DNA from: Megaleporinus macrocephalus
Lineage: Eukaryota > Chordata > Actinopteri > Characiformes > Anostomidae
DNA: 64,000 nt
Direction of reading: 5' to 3'
Assembly: GCA_021613375.1 (NCBI GenBank)
Contig: CM038726.1
Coordinates: forward strand, 13,276,253-13,340,252
The notes below the pieces were generated by a model that was given only the letters and a program-made list of their open reading frames with translations, searched no databases and had not been told where the DNA came from. The position numbers and the translations under genes are program-made. Shown here piece by piece: positions 19,801-32,985 of this stretch. The stretch's first letter is position 1. Each line of letters starts with the position of its first letter.

Positions 19801-21653
19801 AAGTATGGGTGACAGGTCTTTTGAAAGTCCAAGACCACAATCTGCCTCGTCCCCCACACGGCGCGAAACCCTGTTTGGATTTGAGAGGCTGCAGACCCCT
19901 GAAGTGATCCGTAAGGCTGATGTGTCGAGAGGAGCTCTCCAGACCTCTTCCTCTCTGTGTGGAGGCTCTTTCAACCTCTCAGCCGCTGATGACAGCGTGT
20001 CCTACGCCCCAGAACCCGACCTGAATATTCCTGGAGTTTGTCTGGCGAAGAAAAACCCCCGGAGGAAGAGGGTCCAGCAAATAAAGGTGAGGCATGAGGA
20101 CATCTGAGGGTCATACTACATAGTTAATCGCAAGCATAAGCGAATTCTTGCTCAAACACAGAAGTACTTTCTGCGATGTTCATCTTATCTGTACACTACT
20201 GCAGAGATCTCTAATGAAAAGTTCACTACCGGAAAAATGTATGTATCGTTTCTGTGTAAGGCTGAAGATGTTCTTTAGCTTGGTTAGAAATGTGATACAT
20301 ACAAAGCTTCTCAGAATCCTTGATTGCACACGTCTTCTTTATTGACCAATCACAGGCTCTATCACATTGTGTTTTTTTTTTCGTCCGCCAGTTGGCCAGC
20401 TACCATGTGTAATACAACTTCATTGAATCATTCACGCTAATGGAACGTGAATCAAAGTTTTGTTGGTCCAGCCAAGTTCAGTTTAGCAAACAGTAGTCTC
20501 AGTGACAAATGCTCCACTCGTCATAGACTATGTTTTCAGAGGAACTGTTAGTCGTTTCCTTTTAACCGCCATTCCAAATAGCAGATTTGTCACTGGTTGT
20601 CTTATGAGTGAGTCTGATTTTTCTAATCCTGCAGTAGTGGACGATACTGGGCCATGTAAAGCGTAATGCAAGACCTATTTTCCACTGCGTGGTGCTCGTC
20701 CTTTTCGGTTTTCTGTTTCTGTAGGCAAGCAGTCCACATATTTGTTATCCACCCTTTTGAGTTGTAATCAAATGGTGAGGTAAAACTGCTTCAGACTACT
20801 GATCAGGCCAGATAGTATCGGAGAACTGTTAACTGCTTTTCCACCCTAAACAGTACGGCTGCACGTACCTAAGGCCAGTCAAGCCACACCCTACGGAGAA
20901 AAGCATGTATAGGTTCACTACCTTTAATGACCACAGGTTGGTTGGAGTGGAGATTTCAGTGTAAATAATAGTTTCAGAATGTGAAATTAAGCACTAGCCT
21001 ACCAGCACATAGTTTGCATAATAATATTTATGTGAAGCATATTGTGATTCATGCAGATATTTTGATAGGGAGCCAATAAAATGAGAACATTCAGCAGATT
21101 GTAATATTTGGAGTTTGAGTTCGAGCAGTAGGTGTAATGCTTTTCTTACTGCTTAAAGTTTACAGTGTTTAAAATTACAGTGACTAAACAGAATATGTGA
21201 AAAGGATGGTCGAGTAAATATTTTAAACTGCTGTATTATTGTACTGTATGGATTGTCTGCGAGTGTACATGTAAAGTAAGTACATCCACTTTTGTCAAAC
21301 ACAAATGATTAGTCTTATTCTTATGTTTATTCTTATATATTAGCATTACATATGAAAGGGGTTAATTACTCAAATCTACATGCACTTCTATTAGACATGG
21401 GTTTAATAAGCCAGTGATGAGACTGAAGAATAACAGAACCGTTGATGACATTAATGTATGTTTATATTACAGTTGTATTTGAATCAGCTGTAAAGCTGAA
21501 TCAGTCGTGAGATATAAGGTGACAATGTTCTGCTGCAGTGTTTCTAATTTTGTTCTTCCATTCTTTTTTTAGACGACAGAGCTGGACTTTCTAGCTGCCA
21601 AAATGAATGCTGAGTTTGAAGAGGCTGAGAGTTTTGAGCTGGTGGTAGAATGA
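16889..21653 (+). CDS. cdca5: cdca5, sororin (cohesin-protecting factor)
   Basis: Sororin binds PDS5 on chromatin-bound cohesin and blocks WAPL, keeping sister chromatids together until mitosis; APC/C-CDH1 then degrades it. Exons are 16889-16967, 17271-17347, 18012-18074, 19589-20086 and 21573-21653, all with GT-AG borders and matching phases, giving 265 residues (human 252). A KEN degron is at residues 80-82 (EPNKENVE). The conserved basic motif KVRRSYSRL lies at 136-144, and the FGF motif (LFGFERL, residues 169-171) is a PDS5/SA2 contact in the human protein. Many SP/TP sites are candidate CDK1 targets. The C-terminal sororin domain (TELDFLAAKMNAEFEEAESF) ends the protein. The start was chosen at the first ATG, which opens a basic N-terminus like that of the family. 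The gene is head-to-head with zfpl1, as in human. Overlapping AATAAA signals are at 21702-21711. Confidence 0.96.
17388..17402. repeat. short (TA)n run
   Basis: About 7 TA units in cdca5 intron 2, adjoining a fragment (about 17403-17475) of a dispersed DNA-element family also seen at 47740-47870 and 50855-50945. Confidence 0.6.
18772..19393. mobile_element. non-autonomous DNA transposon, copy 1 (cdca5 intron 3)
   Basis: The right terminus (19367-19392) reads, in reverse complement, TACACCGATCAGCCAGAACA. This matches the left terminus of the element at 28014. Internal text is shared with that copy, for example CAGATGGACTACAGTCTG and AGAGCTGATGAAATGGGCAG. The left end is degraded. Noncoding; no effect on cdca5 splice sites is seen. 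Confidence 0.7.
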
Positions 21654-22685
21654 AGCCTTGCTGGCTTTTATAGACAGTTAATACTACTGGAAACAAAAAA
21701 AAATAAATAAATAAAGACGGAGCTGAAACTGTATTCTGTACCCCATCTATCACAGCTCAAGACCACACTGTTTATCTTCACCTGTGTGGGTGCTCGTAAC
21801 TGAGGACAGATCAGCCAAAACCGTTGATATAAACGTCTGGCTGGACGGAGTAAGCCATTAGACTTGAGGTCAAGTTTTGCTCTTTATTGTACTTGCCGTT
21901 TGCCCGTAATTAGATCGGGTCTGCATGGGTGATTAAAAACTGTACTGAAAGTCCCAGTTTCATTTGTGCTTTTCATTATACTTCTGTCAAATACCAAGGG
22001 AATAGAAAGAAGGAATACTGACTTAAAGGCATATTTATTTTTGTATTTTATTTTTTCTCCTCAAGGTTAATTCATAACATTTGTGTAGATTTATGTACCA
22101 ATCATGATTATTTTGATTGATTGTCCTGTTTTGAGTCACATTAAGAAACATTTCTTAGACCTCTTAATATAAATGGATGGAGCTAAACCGCTGAAAGCTG
22201 AATAGGTCGATATGTAAATGAGATGTGATTTTTAGTTTTTATTTTTTCCCCAAATTAGTCTGTTTTCGCATCATACTTTCTGTGTATGGACTGAGGTCTG
22301 AGTGGTGAATGTTTAAATTTGAACAATATTTACATAATTCTTTAGACTCCTGTATTTCATTGATATCAGCCCTTCAATATACGAATAATATGCTATTTCA
22401 GAAACTAATTTTCCTGTGATTTATATTTTATGTATTGTCTTTATTGTACATTTGTTTGTATTTGTCTTTGTTTTTTCTGCCTTTCATTTCTAAGATGTAT
22501 TGTTTAATTCTGTAGTATAGTTAGTTTAGCTTTTCCAGTACAGCGTGCTGTATGATGTGTTGTTATAAGTAAAACAGCTGAGTATCTGTAATGTTACACT
22601 TGATTTTGCTTGTTTTTCATCCCAGAATGTTTAGTTTGGGTTTGCAGTCTAGCTCCTATCATTTTGTGACACTTCATGTAATTTG

Positions 22686-22699
22686 CCACTAGAGGGCGC
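22686..22699 (+). promoter_or_regulatory. CTCF core motif match
   Basis: CCACTAGAGGGCGC matches the 14-base CTCF core CCASYAGRKGGCRS at every position. It lies about 1 kb downstream of the cdca5 stop codon and could mark a domain boundary. Binding is not shown by the sequence. Confidence 0.5.
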
Positions 22700-24656
22700 A
22701 GTTTGTTGCTGAAGTTGTTGGAACTGACAGCCTGTCTGCAGCGTAATCAATGCAGTATTTTCGTTTGCCCCCTCCTCGTCCTGTTCCTTCCTAAAAAGCT
22801 TACCGCTTTCCACTTTGCACTCATATTTATGTTCTTGGCTGTGAGCTTATGCAAACCAGGCTTTCCTGAGTTCTGGAAGCACAGATAAAGAAGAGTGATC
22901 AACTGCGTCGACTCATCAGTTGTTACCGTGGCTGTGCCTGTTACAAATCACATTTTGCTTTTCATTTGTAGCGCTCGGCTGTAGTGATGAGGAGCAGATC
23001 AGTGGAAAAGAAAGCAACTCCTCATACATAATAGATTACGCCAGGAGATTTTGTACACTCAGCTTTGTGCCTATCTAAAACTCTGCGTGTCCTCTCTGAC
23101 AAGACAAATAAAGGAGCTTTAACTTGCAGCTCAAGTTATTTATGGGATGCAGTTCTTCCCAACTCAGTTTCCTCCACCTCTCTTAGTGCTCCCAGTCTCA
23201 TATACAGGGGTACTTTGGAAGCACTGCTTTTAACTCCCTGCATAAAATAGCTTTAATATTGTAGCTGACCAGAAGAAGAACATGTATCTTCAGTTTTAAT
23301 GATGTTTTTATACGTTATTTGAAAGGAGTAGCTGTCGTTTACATTGTGTGGAAATTGTGTGATGCATGGACCAATAGAAACGCTCCAAAATCATTCGGAA
23401 TAAATTTCTGGTTCCATTGACTTACATTAAAAGTAAGTCCTCACCTATAAACTTGTGATTTTGGCTGTACTTTTTTTCTTTGCAAGTCTGTTTCAAATCA
23501 GTTTAAGGATACATCAATATAGCTGTATATAACAGAAGTAATAATAATTATTATTTTCTTTTTAGAGCATGTTTTTTATACGGTTGCCAACTTTCCAGTA
23601 ATATAACAAATGTTTAAAAATGTTTAAGAGATAAATAATCACATATTTTTAAAGTGACCACTAATCTCAGCAGTCTAATAATAGGTGCAATTGAGTTCCA
23701 CAGTTTAGAAGCATAATAACTGAAAGAGTTATTCGTCTGATTTTAATATTTTACACAAGGCGTTTGCAGAATGTCAGTATCTGCAGATCTAAGAACAGGC
23801 ATTCTGTGAGCTACACAGCTGCTGTAAAGTGATTTAGATCCTCAAACTAGTAACAGAACTTTGAAAGCTACTCTTAGTAATGCAGGTAGGTGGTGCTGTT
23901 TCTAAGCAGGACTGATATGAGCTCTGTGGAGGTGGTCTGGGTGGCTCTGAGATGGAGATACTTCAATGTTTCTCCACTGATTAAATAAATAGGGTTGTAA
24001 AATGACCGAAGCAAGAAGTTCTTGAAATAATTTGTTATTTGTTATTAATCATAATCAACATCACAATTGATGAGGTTGGTTTTATTTTGCATTAAAGAAG
24101 CCACATTCTCATTACTTTCTAATTTTATCACATAAAAATTGAACGATATAACTTTGCAAAATAATTGGCTGTAATTTCACTATTTGATCATTAATATTTT
24201 TTTTTGGTAAACAATACACACATACTGGCTGCTAATACCCATATGGAAAAAATACAATTGAGGTCCTTAGTAACTCCCATAAACTGGATATATCCTTCTT
24301 TTAGCAAGACGTAGGACACTTCCTGGTTGAAAGTTGCCTCCTCCTCCATATCTCATTCTTCCTGGTGGGAAGACCTGGTATTTTTCTTTAATCCTGAAAT
24401 CTAGTTTAGTTTAAAAGGCTGATCAGTTCAATAGATGCTGGCAGCCCTTCATCATTTTATCATTATTATGACTGAAAAGTTCATTTGTTGATTTCAGTCT
24501 TGTGTGTTAAGGTAGGTAGAAGGTGTTCTTTGCAACTTTTGTTACAAATACTTTCGTTCATTGCAAAAATCTTAAATTATAAGCAATAAATATACAACTG
24601 ATACTGTATGAAAGTGGTCATTTTTTAATTAATTGATGATGAGGATGATTATTACT

Positions 24657-24975
24657 ATACTCTTAAAAACACTGGGTTGAAATTGACCCAAACTGGGTTA
24701 TTTTCACAACCCAGCGCTGGGTTAATATTGGACAAACACAGCATTGGGTAGAATTGACCCAGCACATTGGGTAATTAATTTGACCCAGCATTTTGGGTTA
24801 AGCATTTAACCTAACTGCTATGTAATTTTAACTAGAATGCTGGCTTTGGGTTGTATTTTGATTACTATTACATGTATAATTTAAACATATAAACTTAAAT
24901 TTAAACAAATGAAAAAATAACCCTTATTTGTGACCCAACTAGTTTAATTAACCCAGCATTTTTTAGTGTGTACTG
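24657..24975. mobile_element. MITE rich in GGGTT/AACCC palindromes
   Basis: The left end AAAAACACTGGGTTGAAATT is mirrored at the right end by AACCCAGCATTTTTTAGTGT. The interior repeats GACCCAGCA and CTGGGTTA several times in both orientations. The pattern is that of a common fish palindromic non-autonomous DNA element; no ORF. Confidence 0.75.
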
Positions 24976-25104
24976 TTATTGTTATTATTGCATAATGTAC
25001 CTCTGTTTGGAAGACTATAGTGTTCAGAATCAATGAAGCAATCTCACATATAAAAACTTACACTCATATATTAATTTGTTTTATGGGTACATATACACCC
25101 CTAG

Positions 25105-26560
25105 GCTTACAGGGCAATTCCACCAGATTTTCTAAATGTTGGGAACATTAGGCTGAGGATGCAAACTAAATCATTCAAAGTGGCTTGACCTGAAATGCTC
25201 AGTTCTAAAAATAAAAAAGAGTTTTTACATCAGAGGTGATGGCAACTAGAGTCTAAAAGCTTCTTCACAGAAAGTTTTTACATGACATTGTTATGAATAT
25301 GATATACTGCATGATATACTGTTTTATGATAGTTTTGAAAGAAGATTTTGGACTAAAATGTATTTTTTATATTTATTTAATAAAATAGATAATTCCCAAA
25401 GAAAACTACCATCACCATTGTACCAGTTTTTAACATTACATAAATAATAATGGTGTAGACTCACTGCTGGGTTTTAGACAGTTAATGCAACGACTATATT
25501 TACTTTATATACCGCTTCATGACTCCTCATCCTGTCACCACCACTTAAATACGTTTCCCTCCAATGAATCATTCCCCTTCAAATCTTCTTAATGAAAATT
25601 TGAAAACTCAGTGGAGTTGCATGCGTCACAGCCTTGTACAGATAAGCTATTACACCTGGTTCTGAAGCGGAGAGGACACAGTGATTTTCTGTAAGATTAC
25701 ATTTTGAGTTGAGCATCAAACCTGCTACCTTTTCAATCCGCCTTTCAGTTAAAAATAGAGCCATTATGAGGCGTAATCTGCATTACAATGTATCCTGTAT
25801 TATAAGACACAGCGTGATGTGTTAAATAAGGGTTTGTACAGGAAGCGTCCTCGTGCGCTTCTTACATAACAGGAACAATGCCGTTATCTTGTCCGTGTCT
25901 ATATTGAGACTTTACTCTGTGCTGCGGCTTTGTCTGTGTCCTTCCGTTCTCTTTGCTGGAGGGTCACATCACTGTGATACTGTCATTGATTATCAGTGGA
26001 GGCTTGGGCTGTATTACACAATTGACCATTGATTAGTGCTGAGGGGACTAAAAGGGACACAGAGGCTTGGAGAAGCCAATATTAACGAGGCTCTCGCTCT
26101 TAAAAAATACTGGTCTCCGCTTTAGCTTGCATGCACAGCTGTAGGGGGAAAAGATCATTGCTATAAGGGGCTCTATTTATGTGCCACTTGTGAGCCTGAG
26201 GTTTCTCTTTGGGAAACTAAAGGTGGGTTGTTCTGGCATTGTGCCAAAGAGCCCATCTTTGGTGCATCTGTCCCCCAAAAACTGTAGATATTAAATCAAG
26301 TTTTAATTAAGTTGAGGAGAGAGTCAGAATTGTTTACAGTGGTGCTGATGGGAACCAGGTGGAAATGAAGTTCCACCATTTCTTCTACATGCTTGCATTG
26401 TTTATTTGATAAGATGTAAAGTCATTCAGAGTGGTTTGATGTGAGATGTATTCATTTTTAAGATACTTACAGAATCAGAATGGTTCACAGTGGTGGTGAT
26501 GGGAACCAGATGTCTGAAGAGTTTAATACTTCTAAAAGCTTCCTCATAGACAGTGTTAGA
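25105..26560. repeat. two copies of a dispersed repeat family
   Basis: Copies at about 25105-25330 and 26370-26560 share the order AGGGCAATTCCAC, a CATTCARAGTGG motif, a GGTGATGGGAACCAGA-like motif, and CTTCTAAAAGCTTCYTCA. Related copies are at about 4406-4560, 13466-13575 and 52180-52320. All are noncoding. The family is probably an old non-autonomous element; termini were not resolved. Confidence 0.55.
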
Positions 26561-26959
26561 GACCTGAGACTCAATACAATAGTTTTGTGATTTTTTCTTG
26601 TTTTCTTGTTTTGATTTTTAATTTTGGTCTTAAACATCCATGTTAGAGAGGTACACGCAGGTAGCGTGCAAAATACCTGTATTTCGGATGGCTATTTCAC
26701 CATTGGCTGGCTGCTTACTTACTTGCCGTAGCCGTGCTCTTTAGCAACACAGTGTTACCAAAAATTCCTTTTTGGGAAAAAATGCTCTTTTCTAGTTAAG
26801 TTTGCTTAAAAAACCAGTGATTTGTTTTATTATTACATTTCCATCATAACATTTGAGCATGGACGTTTCTCCTCCTACAGGATTTGATCTATAGTGGGTT
26901 GTGCATTTTGAATTGATGTGACTTTTCCATAGATATGAACTTGTTCACACTATATAAAC

Positions 26960-27620
26960 TACACTGGTGTCCTGAGAGATCTGCTTCCAGACCTTGATCA
27001 GGGCATCAGTGAGCTCCTGGACAGTCTGTGGTGCTAGTTGGCCACATGAGAAGCACCAATACATGATGTCCCAATTTCTCAATTGGATTCAGGTCTGGAG
27101 AACATGAGGGCCAGTCAATGGCATTAATGCCTTCTTCACCAGGAATGCCTACACACTCCAGCCACATCAGGCCAGACACTGTCCTGCACCAGGAGGAACC
27201 CACAGCGCAGCAGTTACACCAAAGACTTTTCACGTCTATCAGAGGTGCTCAGTGTGAACCTGCTATCATCTGTGAAGAGCATTGAGTACCGATGCCAGAC
27301 CTGCCAATTCTGGTGTCCTCTGGCCAGTTGAGGTGTGGGGCTGTGAGCGCAGGTCACTTTAAAGGATGTCGGGCCCTCATGCCACCCTTATGGAGTCTGT
27401 TGTTGACAGTTCAGATACATGCACACCAATAGCCCACTGGAGGTCATGCTGTAGGGCTCTGGCAGGTCTCCTCCTGTCCCACCTCATACAAAGGAGCAAA
27501 TACCGGTCCTGCTGCTGAGTTGATGCCCTTCTATGGTCCTGTCCAGCTCTCTTCGCGAAACAACCTGTGTCCTGGTATCTCCTCTATGCTCCTGAGACAG
27601 CTCTGGGAGAAACAGCCAAC
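26960..27620 (-). pseudogene. Tc1/mariner-like transposase remnant
   Basis: Minus-strand fragments in different frames read FTDDSRFTLSTSDRRE (near 27240-27290), then NAIDWPSCSPDLNPIE (near 27085-27135), then VQELTDALIKVWKQISQDT (near 26965-27030). These are the order and motifs of the second half of a Tc1-like DDE transposase, including the region around its last catalytic aspartate/glutamate. Frameshifts and stops break the ORF, and the terminal repeats were not identified. It is inactive. Confidence 0.75.
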
Positions 27621-28013
27621 CATCTTACTTCTTACCTTTTTATGGCATGCATGGATATACCATCCAGAGGAGGTGGACTACCTGTGCAACCTGCACAGAC
27701 TGCAGGGACCACCTCATACTACCAGTAGTGTCAAGAACACTAATTTAACCACCTGCAAAACCATTCCCCTTTCGAAGAGACTGTCTTGCTCTTGTCTCTC
27801 CAGTGCAGCTGTTGTCGCATTTTATTGTCACCAAAGCCGAAGAAATTGACTCACAATCATTAATGCATCCTAACTGGACAGACCGATAATCCTTACAGTT
27901 CAACTGACTTGGTGTGACACTGTGTTCCCTTCATTCTTGAGCAGCGTATGTCGGCTTAATGCATCTAACTTTATTCCACACAGTCAGTTAACACAAAGGT
28001 TTTGTGCACTGTT

Positions 28014-28460
28014 TATACACAGATCAGCCGTAACATTAAACCATCTCCTAGTACCTACACCCACTGTCCGTTTGATCAGCTCCATTTACAATACAGGGCA
28101 CTCTACCCACAGTGCACTGTTGGCTGGATGTTGCTGATTAATGTGTCAGCAGTAACACTGAGGTGTTTAAAAACTCCAGCAATACTGCTGTGTCTGAGCC
28201 ACTCATACCAGCACAACACACTAATACACCAGCACCATGTTATTGTCACAGCAGTGCTGAGAATAATCTGCCTGCTCTGTGGTGGTCCTGAGGGTGTCCT
28301 GACCATTAAAGAACAGGGTAAAGGGGAATAGACAATGTATGTAGAGAATCAGATGGACTACAGTCTGTATTTGTTGAACTACAAAGTGATCCTATATGGT
28401 AAGTGGAGCTGATAAAATAGATAATGTTTGTAGATATAGGGAGGTGGCTTTAATGGTGTA
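28014..28460. mobile_element. non-autonomous DNA transposon, copy 2
   Basis: The left terminus reads TACACAGATCAGCCGTAACA and is the inverse of the right terminus of the element at 18772-19393. The interior shares CAGATGGACTACAGTCTG and GTGGAGCTGATAAAATAGAT with that copy. The right end is shortened. Noncoding. Confidence 0.7.
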
Positions 28461-28504
28461 TTTCATAAACATACACTGCAGTAAGTAAACATGTAGCCAA
28501 AGAC

Positions 28505-28525
28505 ACACACACACACACACACACT
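28505..28525. repeat. (CA)n microsatellite
   Basis: About 10 CA units. Confidence 0.85.
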
Positions 28526-29347
28526 CAACACAAAGCACTTCACACCTTCAAGGCATAACTGGAGTTTTGAAATTATAAAAAAATAGTGACAAGTCACCAA
28601 AACAGAGATACAGTGTTGTGGCCTTCCCAAAAGATTATCGTTATACTATTTACTATAGTCATGTTTTATGAGTCCTACAGGTGTATCGTATTCACCTGGA
28701 GTTGTCACATGCCGTGGTGGGATAATATTGATGCTTTGATGTTTATGATGCCGTTTTGCACGTCATAGTGTGAAATGTCACCCTTCAGATGGTTAGAGAG
28801 GAGTGAATAATTGTTGATGGGAATGCATTGTGTCATTGTTGTAATTCAAATTGATTCCCAATGATTCCATGTTCTGTAATTCGCCATCCTCCATTGTGCT
28901 GGCATAATATGGCAGAGGATCAATAACGACCAGTGACACATGATTACCATGCAAGCTTAGGATACTAGCCAACATCCGTTTTTCATGGCGGTTTCATATA
29001 TTACTGTATTTCCTCGTAATACGTCGTTAAGGAAGAATAGTCAGGTGTTTTAAAGTGTCTTGCTGGTTTGAAAATAAGTAAACACATCTTCTACATCAGG
29101 GGTGCCCAATCCTGGTCTAACTAAAACTAAAACTTTTCATCAGTATATCATTATAGTTTATGTAGTCTGAAGATGCTACTGTTCCATTGGTAATCTTTTT
29201 AATCTTTAAGAGAGTGATCAACTTGTTCACACTCCTTGTACTCAATATAATTGCAAATAATTATTTATTAGCACCTCATCAGGGTCGTATACCCAGAAGG
29301 TTAATAGGGCATGTGCTTGGTTGCTATGGTTGCACGATGTTTGCCAG

Positions 29348-29454
29348 GGGCATTTGAGGCAGTCGAACAGGAATTATTGACGTGGACACGGGTTCTTTTG
29401 GAAAAACACAGACAGGGAAGTGAAGGGGAGGGGCCAAACACTGATAGAAAAGAA
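29348..29454 (+). CDS. candidate upstream exon of the histidine-rich gene
   Basis: An acceptor-like TTTGCCAG ends at 29347 and a good donor GTGAGG starts at 29455. The enclosed frame is open and reads AFEAVEQELLTWTRVLLEKH followed by an acidic, polar tail ending TDRKE. It ends in phase 0, which fits the next exon (32986, phase 0). In-frame ATG codons at 29311 and 29326 could instead make it the first coding exon. The amphipathic, glutamate-rich composition differs from the flanking AT-rich DNA. I do not recognise the protein family and no partner exon confirms it. Confidence 0.35.
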
Positions 29455-29459
29455 GTGAG

Positions 29460-30153
29460 GATACCAGGTTTCTTCTCATTTTTCCTGATCCTCCAAACAG
29501 TGATGCTCTGTCAGGCTTAGACAGGGGCGGGTCATCAATCCACCCTAAACTTGGACGCAAATTTCAAATACACTTATTTTTATTTTTGTCATAAAGTTAA
29601 GGCGTCTCTTTCCTTGAGCCATTCCTCTCCATACTGTTCCATGGTTAAGGTAAGTCCACAAATATATCATTACCAGAGAACATGAACAACAAAAAAACTT
29701 GTCTATATGAAACAACTCGTGTTAGTAGCTGTTGGAACAGGGGAATTACAATACAAGATTTTTACTCACTGTTACAGATGCTGTTAATGTAATTTGTATT
29801 TTAAATATAAACATTATGATTAGTGTGAAAAAGCTCATAACTTAAAAAAAAAAAAAATTATAGCAATTCAGAATGAGCCATTTAAGAAGTGCATTTTTTG
29901 TGTGTAATGAAAAGAAAACAGTCATAAATGTGAAATTTTTGAGGGGATTGCTTGTCCTACATGGCCTTCTCCAGCATGAATGGATTAAAATGTTTTAGAC
30001 TAAGAATTTATCTTAAAACTATCATAATGCAATACTCTTAAACATGTATCTCAATGTATCTCAAATATCTCAGCAGCTGTCTCACACTGCATGAAACGTT
30101 AATGATGATTGAATCAATAGAAATGCTCTAAAATTGCTTAGAAATCTATTTAC

Positions 30154-30247
<94 letters not shown>

Positions 30248-32985
30248 TACAGAATGCTTGTTTGTCATCGCTAGTGAACGACATGTTTAAAAATAATAAT
30301 ATTTGTCAAGAGTTTAAGCTCACAATAGCAAGTTTTATAATATAAATGACAGTGGACTGATAGTAGGGCCATAACACTTAGTAGATTGACATTTGTTTCA
30401 CTTTTATAAAACATTATTCCCAAGTACACATTTATGTCATATTGTTTTGATTAAGAATCTCTACTGAGGCAAACCTGTATGTACTTTTGTTTTTAAACTT
30501 ACATAAAAATACGTAGACCTGATATGATGCAATTGTTTGGGAATTATGCATCATGACAGTGTTATAAAAGGAACAAATGCACCTAGATTTAAGCCCCCTT
30601 ACATATATAAAAGGTTTACTTCATAAAGAATCATATTTCATTCTGCATTTACTGGAATGAGCTATTCATAAATTCATAAATAAATATGGCTTTATAAATA
30701 CATTGTTCAAGTCTCTATGCAGGCAACCTTCACATAAAGTGTTGCTGAGTACAACCACAATAAAGAGTTCAATCAAACTGAGCTTCTTAGTTTAGTTAAA
30801 AGTTTAGTTAAAACGTATTTTCCAAACTTAAAAAAATAAAAATAAAAATCAGAATAAGAGACACAGTTTGTGTTTTTTTTATTTCTTACTTGTTGTTTAG
30901 TTAACTAAATATGTTGGACTAACTGAAATAAATATTTTAAACTAATATTTTACAAATGATCAAGCAACAAAATACATTTTTACTCAAACTTTGAAAACTC
31001 AGAAAACTACAATAGACAATATGAAAATTTGATCCAAAACTAAAAAAACATTTTCCAACCTCACATACACACAATAGCAGTGAGAAAAAAACAGTAAACA
31101 CATTCTTATTTCTTAGATAAAACATGTAACATGCATCCAAATCTTATATTTAAAACACTATACTGTTACAATATGACAAATAAAGTATTTATCATAAAAA
31201 CATGACAAATAGCCAGAATTCCTCTGCTGGCAGGCCACCACTGTTGCACTGTGATGATGTCACACGACTGCAGTGAGTCAATCCTACGGAAATAAGCCAA
31301 TCAAGAATTCCTTCTCTTAAGTAAAGAAAGACTGAATAATATATTAGAGTTAAATGACATAATTATCTGGTGACATGTGTGGCAGGATTTTGTCAGAGGA
31401 ATATGGAAGATAACCTAATCTATCATTTTCATACTCACCACAAGCACCTCCTCATTCTTTACTCCTCCCCCTTTTTACCTTCAGTCGTTACGAAATCATT
31501 ACCATCAAACTTTATCGCTTTTATCACTGAAAGCACCTCCAGCTGTGGAAAGTATCTTCAGTGTTATCTTGTGCTTTGCTGCTGTTTGGTCATTTATTTT
31601 CTTTGTTTGTAAACCTGGGGTGTGTCTGAAATGGTCCACTCGTTAACTCGTTCCCTGCATAGACTGCACTATCTAGAACACTCTATAGGGGAGCAGTGAG
31701 GGAGACAGTAGAGGCAATTCACACGAAGATCTTTTAAGAAAAAAACGCTGTGCATTGTAGTGCATCAACCTGTAGTGTACATCGGTTGTCCACTAGTTTT
31801 ACAGTGCATTGTAGGTAACAATATAGTGAACTATATAGGGAATCTAATTGTCCACTGAGAATTCGGACAGCACTACAATATGGTAGACAGCCTGAATAGT
31901 GCACTAAACAATTAATAGGGTTAATTTCTGCTTTAGCTGCTCCTGTAGGGACTAAAAAAACTCGATGCTACAGTGAATTATTTTTGCTTCTTCTGGTGCA
32001 AAACGGAATAACAAGACAGGACGGGCCTTGGCTAGCTGGTTAGCGTGCTACCTTAAGCAAATGTCCCAACAACACAATACATAAATGTCTTTGAGCTACC
32101 GTCAAAAATGTTATTTCATCACATTCTGTTGATAAGTTTGGAATGTTTTACACTAAATAGCTTACAAATCTTACGTATTGCTCTCGTTTAGTTTAGTTTA
32201 GTTTAGCTTATTAGTTTACTTTGGTTTTCCATCCATTGACACACAAACACACACACATACACAAAATAAAAATAAAATAATTTTAAAAAAGCTGACCGAA
32301 AGGTGTAGTCTGAACCTATAGCTTATTTTGACTACCCTTTTAAGACTTCTGTTTATAACCAATACAGATAAATGTCAGAGAAAGAAACAAAGACAGAACA
32401 AAACATTACAAAACATTTCATACAGATGACCATTCCTTAGTTTTAAAACTACTAACAACCTTAATTTTAAACATTTGTTTAAATTTGCAGAGTGAGCAAC
32501 ACATGCTTAGATTCCTAGCAAGGCTGTTCTACAACTGGAGCCCTTTGGCAGATAGTTTTTTTAAACATGTCTGTTCTCCTAAGTCCATATTTGCCCCATT
32601 GGATTTCAAACAACCTCTTAATAATAAATAAAGTAATTATCTTGGTTTATTCAACATATTATACAATATAGTTTAGTTGTATGGTAATATATTTTACTTT
32701 TAAATATGTTATTTCAATTGGCTATTTCTTTTGTTCCATTTATCATGAAATGTACACACAATGTAAAGGACAAATTAAGTCAAAAACTGAAAAATTAAAT
32801 ATTTCTTGTTCTGACAGCAGCAATACATAACATGTGAACATATTGGAAAAATAAGAAACAACAAAAAGAACAGTACAGTACAAATAACATCATTGCTTTC
32901 AGGGAAGGTCAACAAATGTAAGATTTTGTGTGTAGGAATCGTAAATACATTTTCATCCATGCTTGCTTGGTGTACCATCCTACAG
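29460..32985. other. gene-free stretch before exon 32986
   Basis: If the 29348 exon is real this is an intron; otherwise it is upstream sequence. It holds the long AT microsatellite, fragments related to the 6529 MITE (about 30110-30160 and 32705-32775) and AT-rich unique sequence. The short ORFs present show no family resemblance. An alternative acceptor exists at 32901 (CTTTCAG), which would lengthen the next exon in the same frame. Confidence 0.5.
30158..30242. repeat. (AT)n microsatellite, about 42 units
   Basis: An uninterrupted AT dinucleotide tract of about 85 bp, upstream of the histidine-rich gene. Confidence 0.95.

Larger units (their letters stand above)
21660..29300. other. intergenic region between cdca5 and the histidine-rich gene
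   Basis: No coding exon could be supported here. It contains a CTCF core match (22686-22699), a MITE fragment (23337-23434), an inverted-repeat element (24657-24975), dispersed repeat copies (25105-25330, 26370-26560), a possible conserved noncoding block (25830-26280), a Tc1-like transposase remnant (about 26960-27620) and a second copy of a non-autonomous DNA transposon (28014-28460). The rest is AT-rich unique sequence. Confidence 0.6.
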
